Shown here one piece after another: positions 44,350 to 52,822 of a DNA stretch of 64,000 nucleotides. The DNA lies in the NCBI GenBank assembly GCA_964639225.1, contig CAZXCK010000001.1:1-64000 (forward strand). The letters are read 5' to 3'. The DNA is from CAZXCK01 sp964639225. Lineage in GTDB: Bacteria > Chloroflexota > Anaerolineae > Aggregatilineales > Phototrophicaceae. The notes under the pieces were generated by a model. It was not told the origin of the DNA and did not search any database. It saw only the letters and a list, made by a program, of their open reading frames with translations. The position numbers and the translations under genes are program-made. The stretch's first letter is position 1; each line of letters starts with the position of its first letter.

Positions 44350-44775
44350 ATGCCCGAATCGAAATACGACCCGGTCAGGGATCTGATGGCCATCCGCGAC
44401 AACCTCGCAAAAGCCATCAATCAGGGGCTGAAAGTCTCTTCCAGCTTTCCTGCCGTCGATGTCTACGAAACCACCAGCACCGTCATCATTGAAACGGAAC
44501 CTCTGCCAGGTGCCGATCTGTCGAGCATCGATGTCAGCATGGAAGGCGACGTACTGATCATCAGCGGAGAGACAAAACCCTTGCGCCAGATGCCGGATGA
44601 AGCCTATCTGATCCAGGAGATCACCTACGGTCCCTTTACACGATCCATCCAGATACCGCGCGCTGTTCAGGCCACACAGGCAACAGCTCGCTTCAAAAAC
44701 AACATTCTAACGGTCACATTACCCAAAGCAGGATCAGAATCCAGTGACATTATTGGCATGACACCTACCGTCTGA
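44350..44775 (+). CDS. Small heat-shock protein (Hsp20/alpha-crystallin)
   Basis: A 141-residue small heat-shock protein with an alpha-crystallin domain from about residue 30 to 130. The segments SSFPAVDVYETTSTVIIETEPLPG and ARFKNNILTVTLPKA (which contains the conserved N-x-x-L-T-V-T-L-P closing motif) are typical. It forms oligomers that hold unfolding proteins. It starts 28 bases after the GTPase gene with AAGGAGAG upstream and is followed by a hairpin that better terminates the gene on the other strand. Confidence 0.93.
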   Translation: MPESKYDPVRDLMAIRDNLAKAINQGLKVSSSFPAVDVYETTSTVIIETEPLPGADLSSIDVSMEGDVLIISGETKPLRQMPDEAYLIQEITYGPFTRSIQIPRAVQATQATARFKNNILTVTLPKAGSESSDIIGMTPTV

Positions 44776-44789
44776 AAATCTCAGGGATC

Positions 44790-44822
44790 AAAAACAGGCA
44801 GACGCGCTTATGCGCCTGCCTG
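44790..44822 (-). terminator. Terminator of the adenosine-deaminase-like gene
   Basis: CAGGCAG at 44795-44801 pairs with CTGCCTG at 44816-44822 and an inner GCGC/GCGC stem, with a two-base bulge. On the minus strand the stem is followed by five T, so it terminates the minus-strand pyrG unit. On the plus strand the tail is weak. Confidence 0.75.
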
Positions 44823-44852
44823 CCGCGTTTAATGTGTGATTGACGTTATCGA

Positions 44853-45890
44853 TCAGTTTGCTTCTGAGGCCAGCGGCCCCTCGCGCAGATCGTCGTATAC
44901 TGATTGGAACTCCTGCAACATACGGTCTTTGTCGTTCTGCGGCAGGAAACTGTATCGCACGGCGTTCAGTGCCACCTGCTGCAATTCCTCCAGCGACAAA
45001 CCGCCGGATTCGACAGCCGCCAGATACTCATCCGCAAGTGATGCATTTACCAGAACCGGCAGGTCCGATGTCAGTACCAGGCCAATACGGGAGTCATAAA
45101 GCGAGCGGGTTGGGTTATGGTCGATCAGACCCTCGGCAAGCGCGCGCCTTACACTCATAACAATCGGCGTGTCGCGTTCAATCATCAGATCAATGACATC
45201 AGGCGATTCCCACGCAGAGAAAGCGTCCAATAACCGATGGGGCTTGATCAGATTGATGGTCTTAAGGATGCCATCTGCGCCTTCGGTATTGCCTGCCTGT
45301 ATGAATGTGGGTAGCTCCTTCTTCTCGGCAGAGGCAAATGCACGCTCGAACTGCCCAATGGGCTGCACATCCTCCGGGCCAATGACGCCAAATCCCACGA
45401 CGCCATGGCGTCGTGCTGCTGCGCTGGAGGCCCAGCGAACGGTTTCGTCGGCCCGGCGTGGCTCGGTGCGCGGCACCGTCAAAATCCAGCCAATGCGAAT
45501 ATTCCATCCGCGTTCGGCACGACTGCGGCCATCGTTTAGTGCGCTCATCAGCGTTTCAAGTGTCAGCCCATGCTGCATGAATATGTTGGTATTCACGCAG
45601 ATTTCCGCATACTTGACGTTCTGGCGGGCCAGGCTGACCCCCGCATCGTAGACAACTCGTCCCAAATCCTCAGGATGCTGAAGCCAGGAACCAACAGTTT
45701 GCAGCAGTGTATCCAACTGACCAAAGTCTGGCTGGTCCAGTTGTTCAACAAGTTGATCGAAATTCTTGGTCGAAGCCGGAATGTCGTTCTGTTCGGCAAT
45801 TGTCAGCAAAGTCTTTTTGCGCAGAGCGCCTTCCAACCGCAGATTCAGTTCGACTTTAGGCATAGCCTGAATAACTTCTGCAACACTCAT
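44853..45890 (-). CDS. Adenosine-deaminase-fold protein lacking the metal site
   Basis: A 345-residue protein that aligns by order of blocks with adenosine/AMP deaminases but has lost nearly all zinc ligands. PKVELNLRLEG near residues 11-21 stands where the family has PKVELHVHLDG, so both His are replaced (Asn16, Arg18). The HAGE block reads QAGN, the RIGHG block reads RLLDA, and the DDP block reads SDLP. It starts 48 bases after pyrG in the same minus-strand unit, with GAGGG nine bases upstream. It is probably a pseudoenzyme with a nucleoside-binding or regulatory role; a different hydrolase is also possible. Confidence 0.75.
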   Translation of the reverse strand: MSVAEVIQAMPKVELNLRLEGALRKKTLLTIAEQNDIPASTKNFDQLVEQLDQPDFGQLDTLLQTVGSWLQHPEDLGRVVYDAGVSLARQNVKYAEICVNTNIFMQHGLTLETLMSALNDGRSRAERGWNIRIGWILTVPRTEPRRADETVRWASSAAARRHGVVGFGVIGPEDVQPIGQFERAFASAEKKELPTFIQAGNTEGADGILKTINLIKPHRLLDAFSAWESPDVIDLMIERDTPIVMSVRRALAEGLIDHNPTRSLYDSRIGLVLTSDLPVLVNASLADEYLAAVESGGLSLEELQQVALNAVRYSFLPQNDKDRMLQEFQSVYDDLREGPLASEAN

Positions 45891-45938
45891 GCGTTTTTCC
45901 CTCTGATAGGTGTAACTAATGATCTCGGAATCTGGCTC

Positions 45939-47612
45939 TTAGGCTTGCTTATCCTGCTCTTGCGCAGTAACTGTAGACTGTTTACGTGACTTGCGAGCCT
46001 CGCCCTTGCGCCGTTTGATTGCCGCCCGCACAAATTCCACAAACAACGGATGCGGGCTGTTGGGCCGGCTCAGGAACTCAGGATGGAACTGTGTGCCAAT
46101 CATAAACGGATGGTTCTGTATTTCGAGAATCTCCACCAGCCGGCCATCCGGACTCAGACCGCTGAAGCTGGCGCCATTTTCTTCGAAACCCTCACGGTAG
46201 TCATTGTTGAACTCAAAACGGTGCCGGTGACGTTCGTTGGTCTCTGGGATGTTGTTGTAAGCCTGTGCTGCCAGGGTTCCCGGTACCAATCGACATGGAT
46301 AGAGGCCTAATCGCATGGTTCCACCCATATCCGTGATACCACGCTGATCGTGCATCAGGTCAATGACATTGTGTTCGCCGGGCATTTCAAATTCGGCACT
46401 GTTTGCGTCTTCCAGCCCAAGCTTGTGCCGCGCAAACTCGATGGTCATTACCTGCATGCCCAGGCACAAACCCAGGTAGGGGATGTTGTGTTCCCGCGCA
46501 TAATGCGCGGCCATAATTTTGCCCTCTACCCCCCGGTAACCGAAACCACCTGGAACAATGACACCATCGACATCATCCAGAACCTGAAGCCCCTTACCCT
46601 TTTCCAGATCACTGGAATGAATCCACTTGATCTCTAATTGGCTGTTGCAGGCTACCGCCGCATGATACGCCGCCTCTTTGACGCTCATGTAGGCGTCGTG
46701 GAGTTCGACATACTTGCCAACAATACCAATTCTGACCGTATCATTTGCCTGACGCATGCGGCCAATCATGCTGCGCCAACTGTTCAGATCGGGCGGATTG
46801 GCTTCCAGTTTCAGCTTATTGACCAGGTAGTCCCCCAGGCCAGCGTCTTCCAGCACCAGGGGCACCTCATATAACAGGTCGGTTGTCTCCAACGGAATAA
46901 CCGCATTTTCGTCCACATCACAGAACAGAGCGATTTTTTCGACGACATCGCGGCTGACAGGGTAATCGGTCCGTGCGATGATTACATTGGGTTGAATACC
47001 AATGCCACGCAAATCCCGCACACTGTGCTGAGTGGGCTTCGTCTTTAACTCACTGGTCGCGCCGATATACGGCAGGAAGGTGACGTGTACATACAAGGTG
47101 TCTTCACGAGACAGGCTCATCCGCATCTGGCGGATAGCCTCCAAAAACGGCTGCCCTTCAATGTCGCCGACGGTTCCGCCTACCTCAACCAGCACAACAT
47201 CAGCGTCGCTTTCCTTCCCAACCAATGCGATGCGCCGCTTGATCTCGTTGGTAATATGCGGAATAACCTGAATCGTGCCACCCAGGTAATCACCACGCCG
47301 CTCTTTGTCGATAACGTGTCCATAGACCTGCCCTGCGGTGACGTTGCAGGTCCGGTTGAGGTTTTCATCGATGAAACGCTCATAGTGTCCCAGGTCCAGG
47401 TCGGTCTCGGCGCCGTCAGCAGTGACGAAAACCTCACCATGCTGGTAAGGACTCATCGTTCCCGGATCGACATTCAGATATGGGTCCAGCTTCTGAATGG
47501 CAACTTTCAACCCGCGCGCTTTCAGAATGCGCCCAATAGCGGCTGCGGTTACGCCCTTACCCACCGAACTGACTACACCACCTGTGCAGAAGATATATTT
47601 GGGTTTTGACAT
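45939..47612 (-). CDS. pyrG: CTP synthase
   Basis: A 557-residue enzyme that makes CTP from UTP, ATP and glutamine. The synthetase domain begins YIFCTGGVVSSVGKG (the ATP loop) and includes GTVGDIEGQPFLEAIRQ. The class I glutaminase domain has nucleophile Cys383 in YLGLCLGMQ and FHPEFLSRP with the catalytic His and Glu near residue 530. Length matches E. coli PyrG (545) with a short basic tail. The start at 47612 gives the family N-terminus; an upstream in-frame ATG would add 18 residues. It is followed by the deaminase-fold gene, with a terminator from the upstream Roadblock gene in between. Confidence 0.96.
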   Translation of the reverse strand: MSKPKYIFCTGGVVSSVGKGVTAAAIGRILKARGLKVAIQKLDPYLNVDPGTMSPYQHGEVFVTADGAETDLDLGHYERFIDENLNRTCNVTAGQVYGHVIDKERRGDYLGGTIQVIPHITNEIKRRIALVGKESDADVVLVEVGGTVGDIEGQPFLEAIRQMRMSLSREDTLYVHVTFLPYIGATSELKTKPTQHSVRDLRGIGIQPNVIIARTDYPVSRDVVEKIALFCDVDENAVIPLETTDLLYEVPLVLEDAGLGDYLVNKLKLEANPPDLNSWRSMIGRMRQANDTVRIGIVGKYVELHDAYMSVKEAAYHAAVACNSQLEIKWIHSSDLEKGKGLQVLDDVDGVIVPGGFGYRGVEGKIMAAHYAREHNIPYLGLCLGMQVMTIEFARHKLGLEDANSAEFEMPGEHNVIDLMHDQRGITDMGGTMRLGLYPCRLVPGTLAAQAYNNIPETNERHRHRFEFNNDYREGFEENGASFSGLSPDGRLVEILEIQNHPFMIGTQFHPEFLSRPNSPHPLFVEFVRAAIKRRKGEARKSRKQSTVTAQEQDKQA

Positions 47613-47642
47613 GTGTCGCTCACATTGGTATCTCGTGTCAAC

Positions 47643-47677
47643 AAAAACTGCGGCGGGATGATTCACTCGTCCCGCCG
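47643..47677 (-). terminator. Terminator of the Roadblock gene, before pyrG
   Basis: CGGCGGGA at 47651-47658 and TCCCGCCG at 47670-47677 are a perfect 8-bp stem. On the minus strand it is followed by a five-base T run (47643-47647), so it ends the Roadblock transcript just upstream of pyrG. Confidence 0.8.
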
Positions 47678-47741
47678 TCTACTCGTATGCTGATGGTTTG
47701 AAAATGCGAATAGCGCGATCAGGCGGCAGCAGGCCGGAACT

Positions 47742-48113
47742 CTAAACCAGTTTCCCGAGGTCGTCCGCTGTCCGTCGCATATCCAGGAATATCAGCCCCA
47801 GTTTAGCCCCCTCACGAACAAGCGTCGTCAGCACAGCTTCCTCACCGACTGACATCAGGATGACATGGCCCAGTTTCCCGCGAATGTAGACCTGTTCCAG
47901 CATGCCACGCCCTAACTCGCTCGAAATGCGCTCACCAAGCGATAGCATGGCCGCGGACATCGCCGACACACGATCTTCTTCGACACCTGCCGGCAAAGAC
48001 GAAGCCATAATCAGGCCATCGACACTGACCACCGCAGACGCTTCAATCTCAGGTGTTGTCGCTTGTAAATCGCGCAGGCGGTCAACCATTAACTCAGTCC
48101 GTGATTTCGCCAT
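47742..48113 (-). CDS. Roadblock/LC7 domain protein
   Basis: A 123-residue Roadblock-fold protein, related to MglB-type GTPase-activating partners of bacterial Ras-like GTPases. The segments ASAVVSVDGLIMASSLP near residues 24-40 and GHVILMSVGEEAVLTTLVRE near residues 80-100 are typical of the fold. The start at 48113 is chosen over one 99 bases upstream because GAGGAG lies eight bases before it. It is a single-gene unit ended by the hairpin at 47643-47677. The small GTPase encoded at 43800 on the other strand is the natural partner, although the genes are 3.4 kb apart. The product is cytoplasmic. Confidence 0.9.
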   Translation of the reverse strand: MAKSRTELMVDRLRDLQATTPEIEASAVVSVDGLIMASSLPAGVEEDRVSAMSAAMLSLGERISSELGRGMLEQVYIRGKLGHVILMSVGEEAVLTTLVREGAKLGLIFLDMRRTADDLGKLV

Positions 48114-48465
48114 GATGAAACTCCTCTCAAGAAGTAACCCGGAGTGACCATCCAGGTGAATAATGCGCTCGACCAGGTGCAGCGACACGTCGAATCGGCT
48201 ACAACCCATCACATAATAATATATACCTGGTTGATGAGGCTGTTCATTGATAATCCAGAGATAATCCAGAGACGTGACCTTGTGCGTTATTATACATTAG
48301 CCAACACAATCGGCAAGTGATGGTCACACTCGCATCGCAGGTAAGTAACGGTCGCTTAACCGCTTCATTGCTGATGAATGACGATGTTCTGCTCTCAACA
48401 AATACAAAGCGGCTGGCCCGTGTTGGACCAGCCGCCTGTTTGAACTGATGTGATATGTGATCTGG
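48114..48465. other. Gap between the Roadblock and ppdK genes
   Basis: This 352-bp stretch has no gene. It contains a terminator for ppdK at 48406-48435, an AT-rich segment near 48210-48230 that may hold the Roadblock promoter, and a direct repeat of ATAATCCAGAG (two adjacent copies near 48249-48270). The rest shows nothing I can name. Confidence 0.4.
48406..48435 (-). terminator. Terminator of ppdK
   Basis: GCGGCTGG at 48409-48416 pairs perfectly with CCAGCCGC at 48428-48435. On the minus strand the stem is followed by TTTGTATTTG, a moderate T-rich tail, 30 bases after the ppdK stop. Confidence 0.65.
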
Positions 48466-51204
48466 CTAGCTCTTCAGAGCAGCTTGCGCCGCAACCAGGC
48501 GAGCCACCGGCACACGGAACGGTGAGCAGCTCACGTAGTCCAGGCCAGCCCGATGACAGAAGTGGATACTCTGCGGGTCACCACCATGCTCACCGCAGAT
48601 GCCCAGCTCGATGTCGGGACGGGTCTTGCGACCACGCTCGACAGCGGTCTCCACCAGGAAGCCAACACCATCCTCGTCCAGAACCTGGAACGGATTCTCT
48701 TCAAGTAGCCCGCTCTCAACATAATGCAGCAGGAACTTACCCTCAGCGTCGTCACGGCTGATACCGTAAGTCGTCTGGGTGAGGTCGTTGGTGCCGAACG
48801 AGAAGAAGTCCGAGTATTCAGCCATCTTGTGCGCCATGATCGCCGCACGCGGCAGCTCGATCATCGTGCCGACCTTATAGTCCACACGTACACCCATCTC
48901 AGCCATAATCTCTTCGGCAACGCGATCAACCAGTTCACGCAGCAGCTTGACTTCGTTGGGATGGCTGGTCACCGCCAGCATGATCTCCGGGTGAATGACA
49001 ACACCTTCCTGCTGCAAGCGGCAAGCGGCTTCGAAGAGCGCCCGCACCTGCATCTCGCTGATCGCCGGACGCATGATACCCAGTCGAGAACCACGCAGGC
49101 CCAGCATCGGGTTAAACTCTTCCAGGCTGTTGACCGCAGCCATCAGTTTTTCGACGCTTTCCAGCTCATTGGGCCGGTCACCCAGAATACGCAGACCAGC
49201 GGCGCGCATAGCGAGCTGCTCGTGGTCCGGCATAAACTCGTGCAGCGGCGGGTCCAGCAGGCGAACAATCACCGGCAGTCCGGCCATCGCCTTGAAGATG
49301 CCGTAGAAATCGTCATACTGGAAGCGCTTCAGCCGCGCCAGATGCTTGGCCTCTTCTTCGCTGTTCGGCTCAGAGAGGATCATCGCCTGGACGATCGGGA
49401 TGCGCTCTTCTTCGAAGAACATATGCTCGGTACGGCACAGGCCAATGCCCTGGGCGCCATACTCGCGGGAACGGCGTGCATCATTGGGATAATCTGCGTT
49501 GGCATAAACCATCAGACGGCGGATGGAGTCGGCCCACTCAAGCAGCTTGATCAGGAACGTCTCGCGCTGGAAGTCCGGCTCGACCAGTGTGATATCGCCA
49601 GAATAAACCTTACCCAGCGACCCGTCGATCGAGATCACATCACCCTCACGAATGATGGTCTCGCCAACGCGGAACTTACGCCCACGCAGGTCGATGTCCA
49701 GATCGCCCGCACCACACACGCAGGGCACACCGAACTGCCGCGCCACCACAGCGGCGTGGCTCGTCGCACCACCACGGCTGGTGAGAATACCCGCCGAAGC
49801 CAGCATACCATGCACATCGTCCGGCTTGGTTTCCGGGCGCACCATGATGACCTTACGGTTTGCTTTACCCCACTTCTCGGCCAGGTCCGCATCAAAAGCG
49901 ACAATACCCACTGCTGCACCTGGTGAAGCGTTCACACCCTGGGCCAGCAGGCGTCCCGTGCTTTCAGCCGATTCAACCGCCTCAAGGTCAAACTGCGGAT
50001 GCAGCAGTTGCAGCACATGTGTGGGCGTCACGCGCGAGACAGCCTCTTCACGGGTGATAAGCCCCTCTTCGGCCATCTCAACCGCGATACGAACCGCCGC
50101 GCTGGCCGTACGTTTACCAGAGCGGGTCTGGAGCATCCACAGCTTGCCACTTTCAATCGTGAACTCAACGTCCTGCATGTCACGATAGTGATGTTCCAGT
50201 TTGTAGACGATTTCATCGAATTCTTTGTAAACAGCCGGCATTTCCTGCTTCAGCAGAGAGATCGGCAGCGGTGTGCGAATACCAGCCACAACGTCCTCAC
50301 CCTGAGCATTCATCAGGTAATCACCAAACAGAATGTTCTCACCGGTGGAAGGATTGCGGGTAAAGGCCACACCCGTACCGGACTGGGCGTCAATGTTACC
50401 GAAAACCATCGTCTGTACGTTGACGGCTGTTCCCAGATCATGTGGGATGCCAGCAGCGTTACGATAATCAACCGCACGACGTCCGTTCCACGACTTGAAC
50501 ACAGCCTCGACTGCCAGTTCAAGCTGGCGCATCGGATCCTGCGGGAAATCCGCACCAACAGCCTTGGCGTAGATGCGCTTGAATGCACCCGTGACCTGCT
50601 TCCAGTCTTCGCCATTCAGTTCCGTGTCGGATTGAACACCGCGCTCGCGCTTGATATCGGTCAGATAGTCTTCAAAAGCTTCATCTTCGATGCCCATCAC
50701 GACCGAGCCGAACATCTGAACCAGTCGGCGGTAGATGTCATAAACAAAGCGCTCATCACCCATTTTGGTGACCAGCCCTTCAACGACATCATCATTCAGC
50801 CCAAGATTCAGGACGGTGTCCATCATGCCCGGCATCGAGAACTTAGCGCCCGAACGCACAGAAACCAGCAGTGGGTTTTCAGGATCACCGAACTTTTTGC
50901 CGGTAGCCTCTTCTACGTGGGCCAGAGAGTCAACCACCTGATCCCACATACCAGCCGGGAATGTTTGGCCCTTGGAAGAATAAGCGATACAGGCTTCGGT
51001 CGTAACTGTGAATCCAGGCGGAACGGGGATGCCGGCGCGGGTCATATCGCCCAGGTTTGCACCCTTACCACCCAACAGCGCACGTACACCTTCCCAGTCG
51101 CCGCCTACAGTCTGTTCCGCCAACTCAACTTCGTCGAAGCGATAAACCCAACGATGTTTGCCATTCTGCTTGCTTGTACGGTCTTGCGGTTGCGTCATTG
51201 ACAT
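48466..51204 (-). CDS. ppdK: Pyruvate, phosphate dikinase
   Basis: A 912-residue enzyme interconverting pyruvate, ATP and phosphate with PEP, AMP and pyrophosphate. The N-terminal ATP-grasp domain has the GGKGANLGDMTRAGIPVPPG mark; the swivel domain has the phospho-His near residue 483 in GGATSHAAVVARQFG; the C-terminal PEP/pyruvate barrel includes GLCRTEHMFF, RGSRLGIMRP, FFSFGTNDLTQ and the Cys in LGICGEHGGDP. Length matches the family (about 880-910). The start at 51204 has AGGAG six bases upstream. In an operon-free setting it could supply PEP, which the DhaM/HPr route at 12136 consumes. Confidence 0.97.
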   Translation of the reverse strand: MSMTQPQDRTSKQNGKHRWVYRFDEVELAEQTVGGDWEGVRALLGGKGANLGDMTRAGIPVPPGFTVTTEACIAYSSKGQTFPAGMWDQVVDSLAHVEEATGKKFGDPENPLLVSVRSGAKFSMPGMMDTVLNLGLNDDVVEGLVTKMGDERFVYDIYRRLVQMFGSVVMGIEDEAFEDYLTDIKRERGVQSDTELNGEDWKQVTGAFKRIYAKAVGADFPQDPMRQLELAVEAVFKSWNGRRAVDYRNAAGIPHDLGTAVNVQTMVFGNIDAQSGTGVAFTRNPSTGENILFGDYLMNAQGEDVVAGIRTPLPISLLKQEMPAVYKEFDEIVYKLEHHYRDMQDVEFTIESGKLWMLQTRSGKRTASAAVRIAVEMAEEGLITREEAVSRVTPTHVLQLLHPQFDLEAVESAESTGRLLAQGVNASPGAAVGIVAFDADLAEKWGKANRKVIMVRPETKPDDVHGMLASAGILTSRGGATSHAAVVARQFGVPCVCGAGDLDIDLRGRKFRVGETIIREGDVISIDGSLGKVYSGDITLVEPDFQRETFLIKLLEWADSIRRLMVYANADYPNDARRSREYGAQGIGLCRTEHMFFEEERIPIVQAMILSEPNSEEEAKHLARLKRFQYDDFYGIFKAMAGLPVIVRLLDPPLHEFMPDHEQLAMRAAGLRILGDRPNELESVEKLMAAVNSLEEFNPMLGLRGSRLGIMRPAISEMQVRALFEAACRLQQEGVVIHPEIMLAVTSHPNEVKLLRELVDRVAEEIMAEMGVRVDYKVGTMIELPRAAIMAHKMAEYSDFFSFGTNDLTQTTYGISRDDAEGKFLLHYVESGLLEENPFQVLDEDGVGFLVETAVERGRKTRPDIELGICGEHGGDPQSIHFCHRAGLDYVSCSPFRVPVARLVAAQAALKS

Positions 51205-51561
51205 GCTGTACTCCTAGACTATGTAAATTTCGAGTTTTGATACTGTCCGTTTCCTTGGTTATTCCTGAAAGGACAGCACAAGGGTAAGTTCTCAGTTCAA
51301 TGCCAATCACAGGAAACAGGGTGCTAACCGTCTGTGATCTATCTATCAGCATTGAGCCAAAAATTTGGCTGGATCAAAGTCTGACGACGGTGGTGATTGT
51401 GCGCCCCCTTCTCGTTGATGTACTCATCCTGAGTACGCTGCGGATATCTCAGTCCGGGCATAGTATAACTCGAACAAATTGTCTTTAATCTTAACGTTCA
51501 TCGCCTTGATTAAACATTGTCGGGTGTCATCTGCCGATATGACAAATATCAGGAAAACTCT

Positions 51562-51600
51562 GATATGCCCCAATATCACCTTCCTGTATTGGGACATATC
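51562..51600. promoter_or_regulatory. Inverted repeat, candidate SorC-type operator
   Basis: GATATGCCCCAATA at 51562-51575 and TATTGGGACATATC at 51587-51600 match as an inverted repeat with one mismatch in 14 and an 11-base spacer. It lies 129 bases before the promoter of the SorC-type regulator gene. It could be an operator bound by the regulator or a terminator-like hairpin, but it lacks a T run. Confidence 0.55.
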
Positions 51601-51728
51601 ACACACCCAACCACCCAAACGGCCAACAGATAGACCAGATCGTACAACTATTTGCCCGAAAAACTGAGGGCTAACATTGACCTGCCGCAAAATCAGCCCG
51701 GTTTAGTAAGAATACAACCCCGAGCATA

Positions 51729-51757
51729 TTGACTCAGCGCAGAAAACGCGATAGACT
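51729..51757 (+). promoter_or_regulatory. Promoter for the sugar operon
   Basis: TTGACT at 51729-51734 (one base off TTGACA) and TAGACT at 51752-51757 (two off TATAAT) are spaced by 17 bases, about 77 bases before the SorC-type start codon. Confidence 0.5.
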
Positions 51758-51833
51758 GTTTGTATAAGTATTGATGTATTGCATAATTATTCATGCGTGC
51801 TAAACAAGAGTTTCACGCCTCAGGAATACCTTA

Positions 51834-52802
51834 ATGCTGAATTTAGAAGAGCTTCGCTTCATCGCCAAAGTCGCCCGGCTGTACTACAGCCAATCGATGA
51901 CACAGTCAGCAATTGCCAGCCAGCTTGATATCTCACAGGCGACGGTATCTCGCCTGCTGAAGCGTGCCATTGCAGAGCAGATCATCCGCATCACGGTCAG
52001 CATGCCCGGCGGTGTCTATGCCGAACTCGAAGATCAGCTTGAAGACCAGTACAACCTCAAGCGTGCCATCGTAGTGGATTGCCCTGAAGGCTGTGATGAT
52101 TCACTGCTTCTGGACGCTCTGGGGGCAGCGGCAGCCTATTACGTCGAAACGACAATCCGGCAGGGTGAAGTTATTGGCATTTCGTCATGGAGCGCCACCC
52201 TTCTGGCAATGGTTGATGCTATGCCACAGCTTAACCGGTCTCTCAACGTTCAGATTGTGCAGATACTTGGCGGCATAGGCAGCCCCTCCGCCGAAATCTA
52301 CGCTGCCCGCCTGACCGAGCGCCTCGCCAGAGCCGTCAACGGACAGACTGTGTTCCTCCCCGCTCCAGGTGTGGTGCCATCTGAGGATGCAAAAGCACTG
52401 ATGCTTAAAGACCAGTTCGTGCAGGAGGCTATGGGTTACTTTAACCAGGTAACGATGGCCCTGGTGGGCATTGGTGATATTCAGCCGTCCAAACTGCTTG
52501 CCAGCAGCGGCAATGTATTCTCCAACGACGAACTGGAAACGCTCAGCCAGCATGGCGCAGTCGGCGACATCTGTCTGCGTTTCTTCGATAGCAATGGCAA
52601 ACCCGTTAATGCTCCCCTTGACCGGCGTGTGATCGGTATCGGTCTGGATCAACTACAAAAGGTGCGCCGCTGCGTGGGTATCGCCGGCGGAGAACGCAAA
52701 TACTCCGCCATCCGGGGCGCACTGCAAGGGCGCTGGCTAAACGTCCTGATCACCGATCATCTGACAGCGACCCGGTTGGTGGCCGAAAAAAGCAACAGGT
52801 GA
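51834..52802 (+). CDS. SorC/DeoR-type sugar-responsive transcription regulator
   Basis: A 322-residue regulator. The N-terminal helix-turn-helix (residues 5-60) reads FIAKVARLYYSQSMTQSAIASQLDISQATVSRLL in parts typical of SorC, and the C-terminal sugar-phosphate-binding domain (about 60-320) has the SorC marks GISSWSATLLAMVD, VVQILGG-type segment near residue 145, and GAVGDICLRFFD with VIGIGLDQL. Members bind a phosphorylated sugar as inducer. It is the first gene of the operon, 20 bases before the DUF2291 gene, so it probably controls its own operon in response to an intermediate of the pathway. Start ATG 51834 has AGGA eight bases upstream. Confidence 0.93.
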   Translation: MLNLEELRFIAKVARLYYSQSMTQSAIASQLDISQATVSRLLKRAIAEQIIRITVSMPGGVYAELEDQLEDQYNLKRAIVVDCPEGCDDSLLLDALGAAAAYYVETTIRQGEVIGISSWSATLLAMVDAMPQLNRSLNVQIVQILGGIGSPSAEIYAARLTERLARAVNGQTVFLPAPGVVPSEDAKALMLKDQFVQEAMGYFNQVTMALVGIGDIQPSKLLASSGNVFSNDELETLSQHGAVGDICLRFFDSNGKPVNAPLDRRVIGIGLDQLQKVRRCVGIAGGERKYSAIRGALQGRWLNVLITDHLTATRLVAEKSNR

Positions 52803-52822
52803 TCTACCAGAGGAAAAATATC

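Larger units (their letters stand above)
51205..51833. other. Long divergent regulatory region between ppdK and the sugar operon
   Basis: These 629 bases hold no credible gene; open frames of up to 88 codons show no family marks. Visible structures are an inverted repeat AGCCAAA/TTTGGCT at 51355-51370, a 14-bp imperfect inverted repeat at 51562-51600, and a plus-strand promoter at 51729-51757. A weak minus-strand promoter for ppdK may lie near 51220-51250 (CGGACA and TACATA, 18-base spacing). Confidence 0.5.

Noticed and set aside
44853..45890. Annotating as a functional adenosine deaminase
   Set aside because: The zinc-binding His residues are replaced in each motif, so activity is not supported.
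48249..48270. Tandem ATAATCCAGAG repeat near the Roadblock gene
   Set aside because: Only two short copies with no further structure; too little to call an operator.
48724..51201. Two 400-codon open frames on the plus strand
   Set aside because: Both are antisense to ppdK, a well-identified gene; their products are His/Arg-rich and without motifs, as expected of a shadow frame.
51424..51690. An 88-codon minus-strand open frame in the ppdK/SorC gap
   Set aside because: No ribosome-binding site or recognisable sequence, and it runs across the inverted repeat at 51562-51600.
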